Notes under the pieces: model-generated
What the model saw: only the letters and a program-made list of their open reading frames with translations
The model's database searches: none
Told to the model about the DNA's origin: nothing
Translations under genes and position numbers: made by a program
DNA from: Terrabacter sp. Ter38
GTDB taxonomy: Bacteria; Actinomycetota; Actinomycetes; Actinomycetales; Dermatophilaceae
DNA length: 64,000 bases
Reading direction: 5' to 3'
Assembly: GCF_024519435.1 (NCBI RefSeq)
Contig: NZ_JALJRZ010000011.1
Span: forward strand, 62,001-126,000
Part shown: positions 1 through 8,335 of the stretch, one piece after another
Layout of the letters: every line of letters starts with the position of its first letter
How positions within the stretch are numbered: the first letter of the stretch is position 1

Positions 1-98
1 TGATCCCCCACAGGCGCAAGGCGATTCAGGCCATCGTCATCTTGGCGCACACGACCCGCCACCCTTCTGAGGGTGCCGCGCCGCGCCAGGAACGCAGG

Positions 99-464
99 TC
101 AGGAGTGCAGGGTTGCGACATGGTCACGCGCCCGCGTGAGCCAGACCCGGCGCTCCGCGGTGGACATCTGAGCCGGAAGGCTGCGATACGCCTTCATCCG
201 GCGCGCGCCCATCGTCAGGATCTCGGAGCCCGGCAGGGTCTCGAGCTCGGCCAGAGCATCCGGATCGAGCTTCACGCCGATGACGTCGTCGAGCGCGACG
301 GCGAAGACGTGCCCGTCGACGAGGGCGGCGAGCGTCCCGAACATCGGGCGCAGCTCGACCCCGGGGGCGTCGTCGAGGAGCGCGCGCAGCTCGGAGCGAG
401 TGGCCGACTCGGCGTCGCCGGCGTCGCCGGCGTCGCTCGAGTGGCTGGCGTCGCTGGGGACCAC
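99..464 (-). CDS. TfoX/Sxy N-terminal domain protein (copy 1)
   Basis: A 121-residue protein whose core (about residues 30-115) matches the TfoX_N fold: the APGVELRPMFG block, a VFAVALDD strand and the terminal RARDHVATL helix. The first 20 residues are a low-complexity Ser-Asp-Ala-Gly stretch made by a GTCGCCGGC repeat, so the true start could be further in. It lies 5 bp downstream of a clear paralogue (470-820) and is probably co-transcribed with it. TfoX_N alone, without the C-terminal domain of the competence regulator Sxy, is common in actinobacteria and has no firm function. I infer a tandem duplication. Confidence 0.8.
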   Translation of the reverse strand: MVPSDASHSSDAGDAGDAESATRSELRALLDDAPGVELRPMFGTLAALVDGHVFAVALDDVIGVKLDPDALAELETLPGSEILTMGARRMKAYRSLPAQMSTAERRVWLTRARDHVATLHS

Positions 465-469
465 GACGG

Positions 470-820
470 CTACTTCTTCGGCTTCTTGACCTTGGGAGGG
501 AGCGTCGCGACGTGGTCGCGGGCCCGGTCGACCCAGGCAGTCAGGGCAGCGTCGTCGAGGTCAGACGGCAGCGAGAGGTAACCACCCATGGGACGCCCGG
601 CCGGACCGAACGGTCCGCTGCCCGGCAGCGCCCCCAGCTCCTCGAGCCCGGCCGGATCGAGCTTGACGCCGACATCCTCGCCGAACAGGCCGGCGAACAT
701 GTTGCCGTTGACGAAGGCCCCGAGGCTGCCGAACATCGGCTTGACCTCGACACCCGGCGCGTCGGACACGAGACCCCGGAACCGCGCCTTGGACTCATCA
801 CTGTGCTTCGGCATGTCCAT
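470..820 (-). CDS. TfoX/Sxy N-terminal domain protein (copy 2)
   Basis: A 116-residue protein with a TfoX_N core (residues 15-105: DAPGVEVKPMFGSLGAF, then VGVKLDPAGLEELGALPG) and a lysine-rich tail KVKKPKK. It shares the PMFG, VKLDP and RARDHVATL motifs with the downstream gene, so the two look like a duplicated pair. It is the first gene of the pair; the second begins 5 bp after its stop. The start could be either of two near-adjacent methionines. The basic tail could bind nucleic acid, but that is only a guess. The biochemical role of stand-alone TfoX_N proteins is not established. Confidence 0.82.
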   Translation of the reverse strand: MDMPKHSDESKARFRGLVSDAPGVEVKPMFGSLGAFVNGNMFAGLFGEDVGVKLDPAGLEELGALPGSGPFGPAGRPMGGYLSLPSDLDDAALTAWVDRARDHVATLPPKVKKPKK

Positions 821-1006
821 GCCTCCATGACACCACCACGCAGGTCGCCGTGGCCTCGCTTCGGGTGCGATCCGGGCACCGGCGCCGGGCGTAGAGTTCA
901 GGGGTGGTCGCGCAGCAGCCTGACCACATCCCCTCAGAGGAGCGCCTCACCGTGCGTGACACGCCAGGGCACGCCACGGAGTCCGGCGCGGCAAGGTCGG
1001 TCTCCG

Positions 1007-1738
1007 ATGACGGATGACTACGTCGGCCCTGACCCGCACCACCGGGCGGCCATGCTCGCGGCCCTGACACGCGGCATCGCGCGCGACGTCGACCGGCTCC
1101 CTCTCCCCGCCCGCCTGTGCAACGCCTTCGTCGACGTCTTCGGTGGCGCCGGAGCGGCCATCACGCTGGGCTACCACCAGCCCGACCGGCTGACCCTCTG
1201 CGCGACCGACCCGACCGTCGCCCGCCTCGACGGTCTCCAGGAGGTGCTCGGCGAGGGGCCCGGCTGGGACGCCTTCACCTCGCGACGCGTCGTGACCGCC
1301 GACCTGCGAGAGCCCACACCCTGGGAGCACTTCTCGTCGACGGCGCGTCAGGAGCTCGGAGAGCTCTGGGTCTGCGCCGCACCGATGCGGCCCGACGACC
1401 GCGCCCTCGGCGTCGTCATGGTCTACGACGAGTCGGCCGAGGCCGTGGCGGGGGACCCTGTCGTCGCCCAGTTCCTCGCCGACGCCCTAGGTGCCGCCCT
1501 GCTCGGCCACAACGCACTTCTCACCGACGACGTCGGACCGTGGGTCGTGCGCCAGCAGGTGCACCAGGCCGTCGGGATGGTCGTCGCGCAGCTGGGGATC
1601 CAACCGGTGGACGCCATGGCGGTCATCCGGGCCCACGCCTACACGCAGGGCACGACCGTAGAGGCGATCGCAGCGCTCGTGCTCGACCGTACTCTCGACT
1701 TCACCGACACGGGCCCGACGACGAAGGACCCCGCATGA
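1007..1738 (+). CDS. GAF and ANTAR domain protein, first of pair
   Basis: A 243-residue protein with a GAF-type sensor domain (about 15-165) followed by a C-terminal ANTAR domain (about 175-240; QQVHQAVGMVVAQLG, then AYTQGTTVEAIA). ANTAR domains bind paired hexaloops in nascent RNA and act as antiterminators. No histidine kinase or receiver is present, so the signal would be sensed directly by GAF. I chose the ATG at 1007; the frame stays open upstream but has no protein-like sequence there. The stop overlaps the next start as ATGA, so it is translationally coupled to a second GAF-ANTAR protein. The ligand and RNA targets are unknown. Confidence 0.85.
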   Translation: MTDDYVGPDPHHRAAMLAALTRGIARDVDRLPLPARLCNAFVDVFGGAGAAITLGYHQPDRLTLCATDPTVARLDGLQEVLGEGPGWDAFTSRRVVTADLREPTPWEHFSSTARQELGELWVCAAPMRPDDRALGVVMVYDESAEAVAGDPVVAQFLADALGAALLGHNALLTDDVGPWVVRQQVHQAVGMVVAQLGIQPVDAMAVIRAHAYTQGTTVEAIAALVLDRTLDFTDTGPTTKDPA

Positions 1739-2445
1739 ACCCGAAATCGACCAGCCAGGTCCTCGCCGAGGCCACGGCCGCCATGGTCGACAGCCACGAC
1801 GTCACCGACCTGCTGACCCGCCTGCTGCGCGACGGCTCGTCCTCGCTCGGCGTCGACGCCATAGGTCTCATCGTCCAGGCGCCGGACGACTCCCTCGAGC
1901 TGCTCGTGTCGACGTCGCACGGCGTGGCCGAGCTCGAGGCCCTGCAGGTGGGTCAGGACGAGGGCCCGTGCGTCGAGTGCCATCGGTCCGCCGCCCCGGT
2001 CGTCGCCCTCGGTGCGAGCGTCATCCAGCTGCGCTGGCCGATCGCCGGTGAGGCGATCGTGCGGGCCGGCTTCGCCGCGGTGCACGCCTTCCCCCTCGTG
2101 TGGCACGGCCGCGCCCTCGGCGCCCTCAACGTCTTCACCCGCAGCGATGCCGCGCTCGACGACGCACAGCGCGAGATGGCCCAGGCGTTCACCGACATGT
2201 CGACGATCGTCATCCTGCAGAGCCAGTCGGTCGACCAGCGCCGGATCACCGAATCCCTGCGCGAGGCCCTCCTCGGGCGCGTCGTCATCGAGCAGGCCAA
2301 GGGGGCCCTCGCACACCTGGAGGGGATCGACATGGCGACGGCCTATGAGCTGCTCATCACCGAGGCGGAGCAGCGTGGCGCGCCCGTCACCCAGGTGGCC
2401 GGCGACGTGCTCAGCCGGGCACAGCGACAGCGGACCGGTCGCTGA
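1735..2445 (+). CDS. GAF and ANTAR domain protein, second of pair
   Basis: A 236-residue protein, GAF domain about 20-160 and ANTAR about 165-230 (VVIEQAKGALAHL, then a long helix ending VAGDVLSRAQRQ). The ANTAR part fits the consensus better than in its upstream partner. It starts at the ATG inside the ATGA that ends the previous gene, so the two are made together and may form a heterodimer; that is inference. Its last 35 bases overlap the 3-prime end of the convergent MFS gene. GAF-ANTAR proteins in actinobacteria act as RNA-binding antiterminators, sometimes with cyclic nucleotide or redox inputs; no ligand can be read from the sequence here. Confidence 0.86.
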   Translation: MNPKSTSQVLAEATAAMVDSHDVTDLLTRLLRDGSSSLGVDAIGLIVQAPDDSLELLVSTSHGVAELEALQVGQDEGPCVECHRSAAPVVALGASVIQLRWPIAGEAIVRAGFAAVHAFPLVWHGRALGALNVFTRSDAALDDAQREMAQAFTDMSTIVILQSQSVDQRRITESLREALLGRVVIEQAKGALAHLEGIDMATAYELLITEAEQRGAPVTQVAGDVLSRAQRQRTGR

Positions 2446-3865
2446 CCGGTCGCACGACCGCGAGGAAGACGGCGGCGACGAGGGCCGTGACCCCGCAGAT
2501 CGTCCATACCGCGAGGTAGCCCGAGAGGGACGCGTGAGCCGTCGCCTCCGCGTCCACCGTGCCCGTCGAGGCGAGCGCGATGGCGAAGACGCTCGAGGCG
2601 AACGCGCCTCCGATGGTCTTCGTCGTGTTCGTCATTCCCGTCGACAGGCCCGTGTGGGTCGGCGGCGCCTGCGCGGCGGCCGCTGTCGGCAGGCCCGCGA
2701 CGAGAGCCCCGGACCCGAGGCCGGCGATGACCATGTTCGTCATCGTCTGGGCGAGGGTGTCGTGGAAGGGCAGGAAGAGCAGGTAGCCGACGGCGACGAG
2801 GACCGCCGCCACGACCATGGCCACCCGCGTCCCCGTCCGGTGCGCGAGCAGGTGGAGCAGCAGGGCCCCGACCGCGAGCGACAGGACGTAGCCGCCGATG
2901 ATGATCGACACCGTGCCCGCCGAGGCCCCGAGACCGTAGCCGGTGACGGCCGGGTCGGTGCGGGCGAAGGTCGACAGCGGGATCTGGGCGCCCAGCACCG
3001 AGACGCCGAAGAGGAACGCCGTCGCCTGGACGGGCCACTGGCCACGCGCCCCGAGGATGCGCAGGTCGACCAGCGGCTCCGGATGGGCGAGCTCGACCCG
3101 CGCGAACGGCACGAAGGCGGCAACGCCGAGCAGGACGAGCACCCACGGCCACGGGCTTCCCGTCCCGAGGACGCGCAACATCACGAGGCCACCCATGACG
3201 AGGCCGAGCGCAAGGGTGATGAGCCAGAAGCCACGCCAGTCGACGGTGCCGTGGGCGAGCACGGGAGACTCCTCGACACCGAACCAGATCGCGACGAGCG
3301 CCAGGGTCACGATGACGGCCGGCAGCGCGAGCAGGGCGGTCATGCCGAGGGACTCGGCGAGCGCACCGCTCGTCAGGGCGCCGGCGATGACCCCGAGCTC
3401 GAGCCCGGCCACGAGCAGTCCCGCAGCGCCGCGCACGCGCCGCTCGGAGCCGCCGGTGCGGCGGTGGATGATCGCGACCTCCATCGGGAGCCACACGACG
3501 TAGAACCCCTGGATCGCCCACGCCACGAGAAAGAGCCCGAAGGTCGGCGCGAAGGCGACGCCCCACGAGGCCACCGCCGTGACGACCGTCGAGAGCAGCA
3601 ATACCTTGCGGTGCCCGATGAGGTCTCCGAGCCGCGCGAGGAGCGGCACGACGAGCGCCGACACGATGAGCTGGGCGGCCTCGAACCAGTTGACGTCGGC
3701 GTCCTTGATCGACAGGTGCCGCGCGATGTCGGTGAAGATCGGGGTGTAGTAGCCCTGCAGCACGCCGCTCGCGAGCTCGACGCATATGAGGAAACCGACG
3801 ACCTTGGTGATCGGGCTGCGGGCCACGGCCCGGGCGGCGTCGGAGACGGCCGTGCTGTCTGACAT
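2411..3865 (-). CDS. MFS transporter, about 14 membrane segments
   Basis: A 484-residue major facilitator protein with many hydrophobic segments and the MFS A-loop signature (LARLGDLIGHRKVLL, residues about 79-93). Size and segment count fit the 14-helix DHA2 drug-exporter type rather than the 12-helix sugar type. It is probably downstream in an operon with the M20 peptidase (31 bp gap). No strong Shine-Dalgarno sequence precedes the start. The C-terminus overlaps the convergent GAF-ANTAR gene by 35 bp. The substrate cannot be deduced; a peptide or amino acid product of the peptidase is one possibility. Confidence 0.85.
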   Translation of the reverse strand: MSDSTAVSDAARAVARSPITKVVGFLICVELASGVLQGYYTPIFTDIARHLSIKDADVNWFEAAQLIVSALVVPLLARLGDLIGHRKVLLLSTVVTAVASWGVAFAPTFGLFLVAWAIQGFYVVWLPMEVAIIHRRTGGSERRVRGAAGLLVAGLELGVIAGALTSGALAESLGMTALLALPAVIVTLALVAIWFGVEESPVLAHGTVDWRGFWLITLALGLVMGGLVMLRVLGTGSPWPWVLVLLGVAAFVPFARVELAHPEPLVDLRILGARGQWPVQATAFLFGVSVLGAQIPLSTFARTDPAVTGYGLGASAGTVSIIIGGYVLSLAVGALLLHLLAHRTGTRVAMVVAAVLVAVGYLLFLPFHDTLAQTMTNMVIAGLGSGALVAGLPTAAAAQAPPTHTGLSTGMTNTTKTIGGAFASSVFAIALASTGTVDAEATAHASLSGYLAVWTICGVTALVAAVFLAVVRPVSDRSAVAVPG

Positions 3866-3896
3866 GCGGATCTCGTTCTCTCTCAGGCTGACTCGA

Positions 3897-5222
3897 CTAG
3901 AGCTGTTCGATCAGGCGGCGGTACCACGCGACGCCGTCAAGAAGGTCAGCGACGCCGATGCGCTCGTCGACGCCGTGGATCGAGGAGCGCTGCGCCTCGG
4001 TCATCCGGAACGGCGTGAAGCGGTAGACCCGCGGCCAGACGCGGTGGAAGTGACGTGAGTCCGTGGCCGCGAGCATGACGTACGGCACCACGACCGTCCC
4101 GGGGAACACCTCCCCCACCGTCGACTCGAGGAGGGCGTATGCCGTGTCGTCCGTCGGCGACACCGGGCTGGGCTCGTCACCGCTGACCAGCGTCACCTCG
4201 ACGTGGGGGTCCTTGACCGTGCGGCGGATCCGCTCGATGGCGCCGTCGACCGTCTCTCCCACCATGACCCGCATGTTGACGTGGGCGCGCGCGGTCGCGG
4301 CGATGACGTTGGCGCCCGGCGACCCGGAGAGCTGGGTCACGGCGACGGTCGTCCGGGTCAGCGCCGCGGTCTCGTGCCCCAGCCGCGGGAGGACCCGGGA
4401 GAGCACGGGCCGCAGCAGGCGCGCACGACCGAAGACCGCGGCATACGGCATACGCGCATGGGCGCCCGCGCGCTCGAGCATGTCGACGGTGGCGTCGGGA
4501 AGGTGGCTCGGGAAGGGCTTCCGCTCGAGTCGCAGGATCGCGCGGGCGAGCCGGCTCGTCGCGCCCATCCGGCGCGGCGCGGAGGCATGGCCGCCGTCGC
4601 CCCGCGCGGTGAGGTCGACGTCGACCGTGCCCTTCTCGGAGACGCCGATGACGGCCATGGGTGCGTCGACCCCCGGGAGGGCGCCCTGCACGACGGCGCC
4701 GCCCTCGTCGATGACGAACCACGGCTCGACACCTCGCTCGCGCAGGATCGCGACGGCGTCCTTGGCGGCGCGCCCCGACACCTCCTCGTTGCAGCCGAAC
4801 GAGAGCCACACGTCCCGGCCCGGCGTGACACCCTCGGCGATCAGGTCCTCGACCGCCTGGCACGTCGCGACGAGCGACCCCTTGCAGTCGAGCGCCCCAC
4901 GCCCCCAGACGTGCCCGTCGGCAAGCTCCGCCGCGAACGGCGGGTGCGTCCATACCGACGCGTCGTCGACGGGGACGACGTCGAGGTGCGCCATGAGCAC
5001 GACGGGCGGCTCCCGCGTACGGCCCGGCCAGCGCACGAGCAGAGCGTCGCCGCAGATCCGGTCGACCTCGCACTCGGCGTGCAGCCGCGGGAAGCGCTCG
5101 CGCAGCTCGGCGAGGAGCGCCTCGAACACGGCTCGGTCCTCGCGCGCCGGGTCCCAGTCGGAGACCGTCGGGATGCGGATCAGCGCCTGCAGCGCCTCGA
5201 CGGCGGCGTCGTCCCCGTTCAT
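3897..5222 (-). CDS. M20 family metallopeptidase/deacylase
   Basis: A 441-residue zinc hydrolase of the M20/M25/M40 family (ArgE, DapE, carboxypeptidase G2-like). Metal and catalytic motifs are in order: MAHLDVVP (His, Asp), WGRGALDCKG (bridging Asp), GCNEEVSG (general base Glu plus metal Glu), and a C-terminal His in DSRHFH. Family members cleave N-acyl amino acids or dipeptides in the cytoplasm. I start at the ATG at 5222, seven bases after a TACGCT -10-like box on the minus strand, consistent with a leaderless message. The MFS gene follows 31 bp downstream. Confidence 0.88.
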   Translation of the reverse strand: MNGDDAAVEALQALIRIPTVSDWDPAREDRAVFEALLAELRERFPRLHAECEVDRICGDALLVRWPGRTREPPVVLMAHLDVVPVDDASVWTHPPFAAELADGHVWGRGALDCKGSLVATCQAVEDLIAEGVTPGRDVWLSFGCNEEVSGRAAKDAVAILRERGVEPWFVIDEGGAVVQGALPGVDAPMAVIGVSEKGTVDVDLTARGDGGHASAPRRMGATSRLARAILRLERKPFPSHLPDATVDMLERAGAHARMPYAAVFGRARLLRPVLSRVLPRLGHETAALTRTTVAVTQLSGSPGANVIAATARAHVNMRVMVGETVDGAIERIRRTVKDPHVEVTLVSGDEPSPVSPTDDTAYALLESTVGEVFPGTVVVPYVMLAATDSRHFHRVWPRVYRFTPFRMTEAQRSSIHGVDERIGVADLLDGVAWYRRLIEQL

Positions 5223-5250
5223 GGCCCGGAGCGTATGCCACCCTGACCGC

Positions 5251-6840
5251 ATGGACTACCTGCACGACCTCCAGTTCGGGGTGTTCGCGAGCCCTGAGGC
5301 GTCCCGGGTGCACGAGACGCTCGAGCTGGCGCAGCTCGCCGACGTCGTGGGCCTCGACGTCTTCATGGTGCAGGACCACCCCTACAACGCCAAGCACCTC
5401 GACACGTCCACCCTGCTCACGGCCGTCGCAGCGCGCACGAGCTCGATCCGGGTCGCGGCCAACGTCGCCAACCTGCCGCTCCGGCCTCCGGTCGGGCTCG
5501 CCAAGCACATCGCGACCCTCGACCTCATCAGCGGCGGCCGTGCCGAGCTCGGTCTCGGCACCGGTGCCTTCTGGGACGCGATCGTCGCGGCCGGCGGCGA
5601 GCGCCGCACACCCGGGGAGGCCGTCGACGCTCTCGTCGAGGCGATCCGGATCATCCGCCGCGTCTGGGGCCAGGACCCCGACCAGCCGGGCGCGCGGTCG
5701 GTCACCGTTCCTGGCGAGCACTACTCGGTGACGGGGATGCACGCCGGCCCCTTCCCGGTGCACCCCGTCGAGATCTGGCTCGGCGCCTACAAGCCGCGCA
5801 TGCTGCGGGTCACGGCCCGCCTCGCCGACGGATGGCTGCCGAGCCTGGGCCACGCCGACCCCGAGGCCCTCCCGGGGATGAACGCCGTCATCGACGAGGC
5901 CGCCGACCGGGCCGGTCGCGGCCCGCAGGCGATCCGCCGGATGTACAACGTCTTCGGCTCGTTCGGCACGGGCGGAGGCTTCCTCCGGGGCACGGCCGAC
6001 GACTGGGCCGAGCAGCTGGCCACGGTCGCCCTGACCGACGGGATGAGCACGTTCGTCCTCGGCACCGACGACCCGGACGTCGTGAGGAGGTATGCCGCAG
6101 AGGTCGCCCCAGCCGTGCGTGACCTCGTCGACGCTGAACGCGCCCGCCGCGCCCGCGGGGCCGATGACGTCGGTGCGGCGCCCCCAGCCAGCCTGCCGAC
6201 CTCGGCGGCCCCGGCCGACGGCGCCCCACTCGCCGTCCGTGCGACACCGGACGACGGGGTCCGACTCAGCCCGACACTCCCCTGGCAGGAGGACGACCGT
6301 CCCGTGACCGCCCAGCCCGAGCACGCGGCCTACTCCGCCGCCGAGCAGGCCGTCCCGCAGCACCTCGTCGACGTGCACGACCACCTGCGCGGCGAGCTGG
6401 CCCAGCTGCGCGACATCGTCGGCCAGGTGCGCCGCGGCGCGATGTCTACCGGGGCCGCGCGGTCGATCATCAACACGATGGCGATGCGGCAGAACAACTG
6501 GACGCTCGGCGCCTACTGCGAGACGTACTGCCGCCTCGTCACCGGGCACCACACCCTCGAGGACCGCAGCATCTTCGTGCACCTGCGCAGGGCAGAGCCC
6601 GACCTGGGCCCGGTCATCGACCGCCTCGAGGAGGAGCACCACGTCATCGCCGACGTCCTCGAGCAGGTCGACGACGCCCTCGTCGGGCTCGTCGGGACCG
6701 AGTCCTACGGCCGGGCCGGCCAGGACGCGCTGGACGAGATCCAGCGCGCCCTCGACCTGCTCACCGACACGCTCCTGTCACACCTCGCCTACGAGGAACG
6801 CGAGCTGCTCCACCCGCTGGCCCGGCACGGGTTCGGCTGA
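5251..6840 (+). CDS. luciferase-like oxidoreductase fused to hemerythrin domain
   Basis: A 529-residue fusion. Residues 1 to about 300 are a luciferase-like (LLM) TIM barrel, usually FMN- or F420-dependent: MVQDHPY near the start, LISGGRAELGLGTG, and GAYKPRMLRVTARLADGWLPS. After an Ala/Pro-rich linker (about 295-355) comes a hemerythrin/HHE bundle with iron-ligand candidates in VDVHDHL, GHHTLEDRS, EEEHHVI and LSHLAYEERE. Start ATG at 5251, 28 bp from the divergent M20 start. The pairing suggests an oxygen- or redox-linked oxidoreductase; substrate unknown. There is one open frame with no frameshift, so it is a true fusion as read. Confidence 0.88.
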   Translation: MDYLHDLQFGVFASPEASRVHETLELAQLADVVGLDVFMVQDHPYNAKHLDTSTLLTAVAARTSSIRVAANVANLPLRPPVGLAKHIATLDLISGGRAELGLGTGAFWDAIVAAGGERRTPGEAVDALVEAIRIIRRVWGQDPDQPGARSVTVPGEHYSVTGMHAGPFPVHPVEIWLGAYKPRMLRVTARLADGWLPSLGHADPEALPGMNAVIDEAADRAGRGPQAIRRMYNVFGSFGTGGGFLRGTADDWAEQLATVALTDGMSTFVLGTDDPDVVRRYAAEVAPAVRDLVDAERARRARGADDVGAAPPASLPTSAAPADGAPLAVRATPDDGVRLSPTLPWQEDDRPVTAQPEHAAYSAAEQAVPQHLVDVHDHLRGELAQLRDIVGQVRRGAMSTGAARSIINTMAMRQNNWTLGAYCETYCRLVTGHHTLEDRSIFVHLRRAEPDLGPVIDRLEEEHHVIADVLEQVDDALVGLVGTESYGRAGQDALDEIQRALDLLTDTLLSHLAYEERELLHPLARHGFG

Positions 6841-6844
6841 GGCC

Positions 6845-7405
6845 TCACGCGGAGGGTGCCGCCGTGGCGGCTGCCGAGCCGTGCTCGAGCGCCTCGACGA
6901 CGGCGCCACAGAAGTCGGGAAGGTCATCGGGGTTGCGGCTCGTGATGAGGTTGCCGTCGACGACGAGCGACTCGTCCGTCCACTCTCCCCCTGCGTTGCG
7001 GATGTCGGTCTGCAGGCTCGGCCACGACGTGAGGCGGCGGCCCTTGACGACGTCGGCCTCGATGAGGGTCCACGGAGCGTGGCAGATCGCGGCCACGGGC
7101 CGGCCGGACGCGACGAAGTCACGCACGAGCGCCACGGCGTCGGCGTGCGTGCGCAGGTTGTCCGGGTTGGCGACGCCACCGGGCAGCACGAGAGCGTCGA
7201 AGTCCTCGGCCGTGGCGTCGGCGACCGTGACGTCGACGGGCTTGGTGTCCCCCTTGTCGAGGTGGTTGAACATCTGCACCTCGCCGGCCTCGGGGCTGAC
7301 GACGACCGCCTCGTGCCCGGCGTCGGTGACCGCCTTCCACGGCTCGGTCAGCTCGACCTGCTCGATGCCCTCGCCCGCGACGAGGAATGCGACTCGCTTG
7401 GCCAT
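6845..7405 (-). CDS. DJ-1/PfpI family protein
   Basis: A 186-residue DJ-1/PfpI-fold protein: an early Glu (GEGIEQVELTEPW), the central LVLPGG strand and the nucleophile elbow AAICHAPW (reactive Cys followed by His). This spacing is that of the YhbO/PfpI subgroup, for which protease, deglycase and glyoxalase activities have been proposed. The start at 7405 has a good ribosome site, AGGAGG, eight bases upstream. It is divergent from the MBL-fold gene at 7531. A role in carbonyl stress is likely by family only. Confidence 0.9.
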   Translation of the reverse strand: MAKRVAFLVAGEGIEQVELTEPWKAVTDAGHEAVVVSPEAGEVQMFNHLDKGDTKPVDVTVADATAEDFDALVLPGGVANPDNLRTHADAVALVRDFVASGRPVAAICHAPWTLIEADVVKGRRLTSWPSLQTDIRNAGGEWTDESLVVDGNLITSRNPDDLPDFCGAVVEALEHGSAAATAAPSA

Positions 7406-7518
7406 CTGGCCCTCCTTTTGCTCTGGGTGGCGTCGACCGCCACCCTCGGCTCCTACCCGCCTGACCGTCACGTCTCACCGGACCTTCGACAGCGCGAGCG
7501 CCGGGCACCCGTCGCGGT

Positions 7519-7524
7519 TAGGGT
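7519..7524 (+). promoter_or_regulatory. -10 box TAGGGT for a leaderless MBL-fold gene
   Basis: TAGGGT lies six bases before the ATG at 7531 and no Shine-Dalgarno sequence is present, the arrangement seen in actinobacterial leaderless transcripts. This is inferred from position only. Confidence 0.5.
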
Positions 7525-7530
7525 CGGCAC

Positions 7531-8250
7531 ATGTCCAAGGAGCTCGTGGTTCCGCTCGCGCCGAACGTCTGGCGCATCCCGCTCGTGCGCGACTTCGTCA
7601 ACGGTTTCATCCTGCGCGACGACGACGGCCAGGTGACCCTCGTCGACATGGGTCTGTCGAGCTCGGGGCCCAAGGTCATGGCAGCCCTGGGCGCGATCGG
7701 CGCGGCCCCGGCCGACGTGACCCGGCTGCTGCTGACGCACGCCCACCCCGACCACGCGGGCGGGGCGGCGCACGTGGCACGCGAGACGGGACGCGGCTTC
7801 ACGATCCACCACGACGACGCGGCCTACGCCGTCGAAGGGTCCTCGCCGCCGCGCGACCGCCGCTTCCTGCTCGGCCGCCTCTTCGACCGTTTCTCGCGGC
7901 CCGGCCGAGACTTCGAGCCGCTCACCGTCGAGCGCGAGATGACCGACGGTGAGGTGCTCCCCATCGCCGGCGGCCTCCGGGTCGTGCACACACCCGGTCA
8001 CTCCCCCGGACACGTCTCGCTCCTCCACGAGGAGTCGCGCACCCTCATCACGGGCGACGCGATCTTCAACGTCATGGGCCTGCGCTGGCCCGTCAAGGCC
8101 TTCTGCACCGACTTCCGCATGACCCAGCAGACCGCGCACCTGCTCGGCGAGCTCGACTACGACGTCGCTGCGTTCACGCACGGCACCGAGCTGCGCGACC
8201 GGCCGCGCGAGGCGATCCGCACCTTCCTCGGGAAGCACCGCCCGTCCTGA
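7531..8250 (+). CDS. MBL-fold metallo-hydrolase
   Basis: A 239-residue metallo-beta-lactamase-fold enzyme with the dinuclear metal motif LTHAHPDHAGG (residues about 69-79), the third-ligand region TPGHSPGHVSLL and the bridging-Asp strand ITGDAIFNV. The architecture fits the broad glyoxalase II/hydrolase group. It begins six bases after a TAGGGT box, so it is probably leaderless. It is divergent from the PfpI gene; both families are often tied to aldehyde or thiol detoxification, but no specific substrate can be assigned. Confidence 0.88.
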   Translation: MSKELVVPLAPNVWRIPLVRDFVNGFILRDDDGQVTLVDMGLSSSGPKVMAALGAIGAAPADVTRLLLTHAHPDHAGGAAHVARETGRGFTIHHDDAAYAVEGSSPPRDRRFLLGRLFDRFSRPGRDFEPLTVEREMTDGEVLPIAGGLRVVHTPGHSPGHVSLLHEESRTLITGDAIFNVMGLRWPVKAFCTDFRMTQQTAHLLGELDYDVAAFTHGTELRDRPREAIRTFLGKHRPS

Positions 8251-8275
8251 CGGGACCGCCACGATCCACAGCCTC

Positions 8276-8291
8276 GTCCACAACTGTGGAC
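8276..8291. repeat. inverted repeat with DnaA-box-like halves
   Basis: Perfect arms GTCCACA and TGTGGAC separated by AC, 45 bp upstream of the GTG at 8336. Each half with flanks (TCGTCCACA, and CTGTCCACA on the other strand) is one base from the actinobacterial DnaA box TTGTCCACA. Could be a DnaA site or an unrelated operator for the oxidoreductase gene. Confidence 0.45.
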
Positions 8292-8335
8292 AGACCCTGT
8301 ACAGGCAGTTCCCGAGAAATGGGTAGGTCTTCGGC

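Noticed and set aside
1-98. Partial gene at the left edge.
   Set aside because: No frame with recognisable protein sequence; I see nothing supportable in these bases.
42-581. Plus-strand ORF of 179 residues over the TfoX pair.
   Set aside because: Arg/Glu/Gly-rich composition with no conserved motif; it mirrors the two minus-strand genes.
512-1006. N-terminal extension of the first GAF-ANTAR gene (open frame from 512).
   Set aside because: The sequence there is Arg/Pro-rich shadow coding opposite the TfoX gene; the ATG at 1007 begins the conserved protein.
8276-8291. Replication origin.
   Set aside because: Only two DnaA-like boxes, no AT-rich unwinding region and no dnaA or dnaN nearby.
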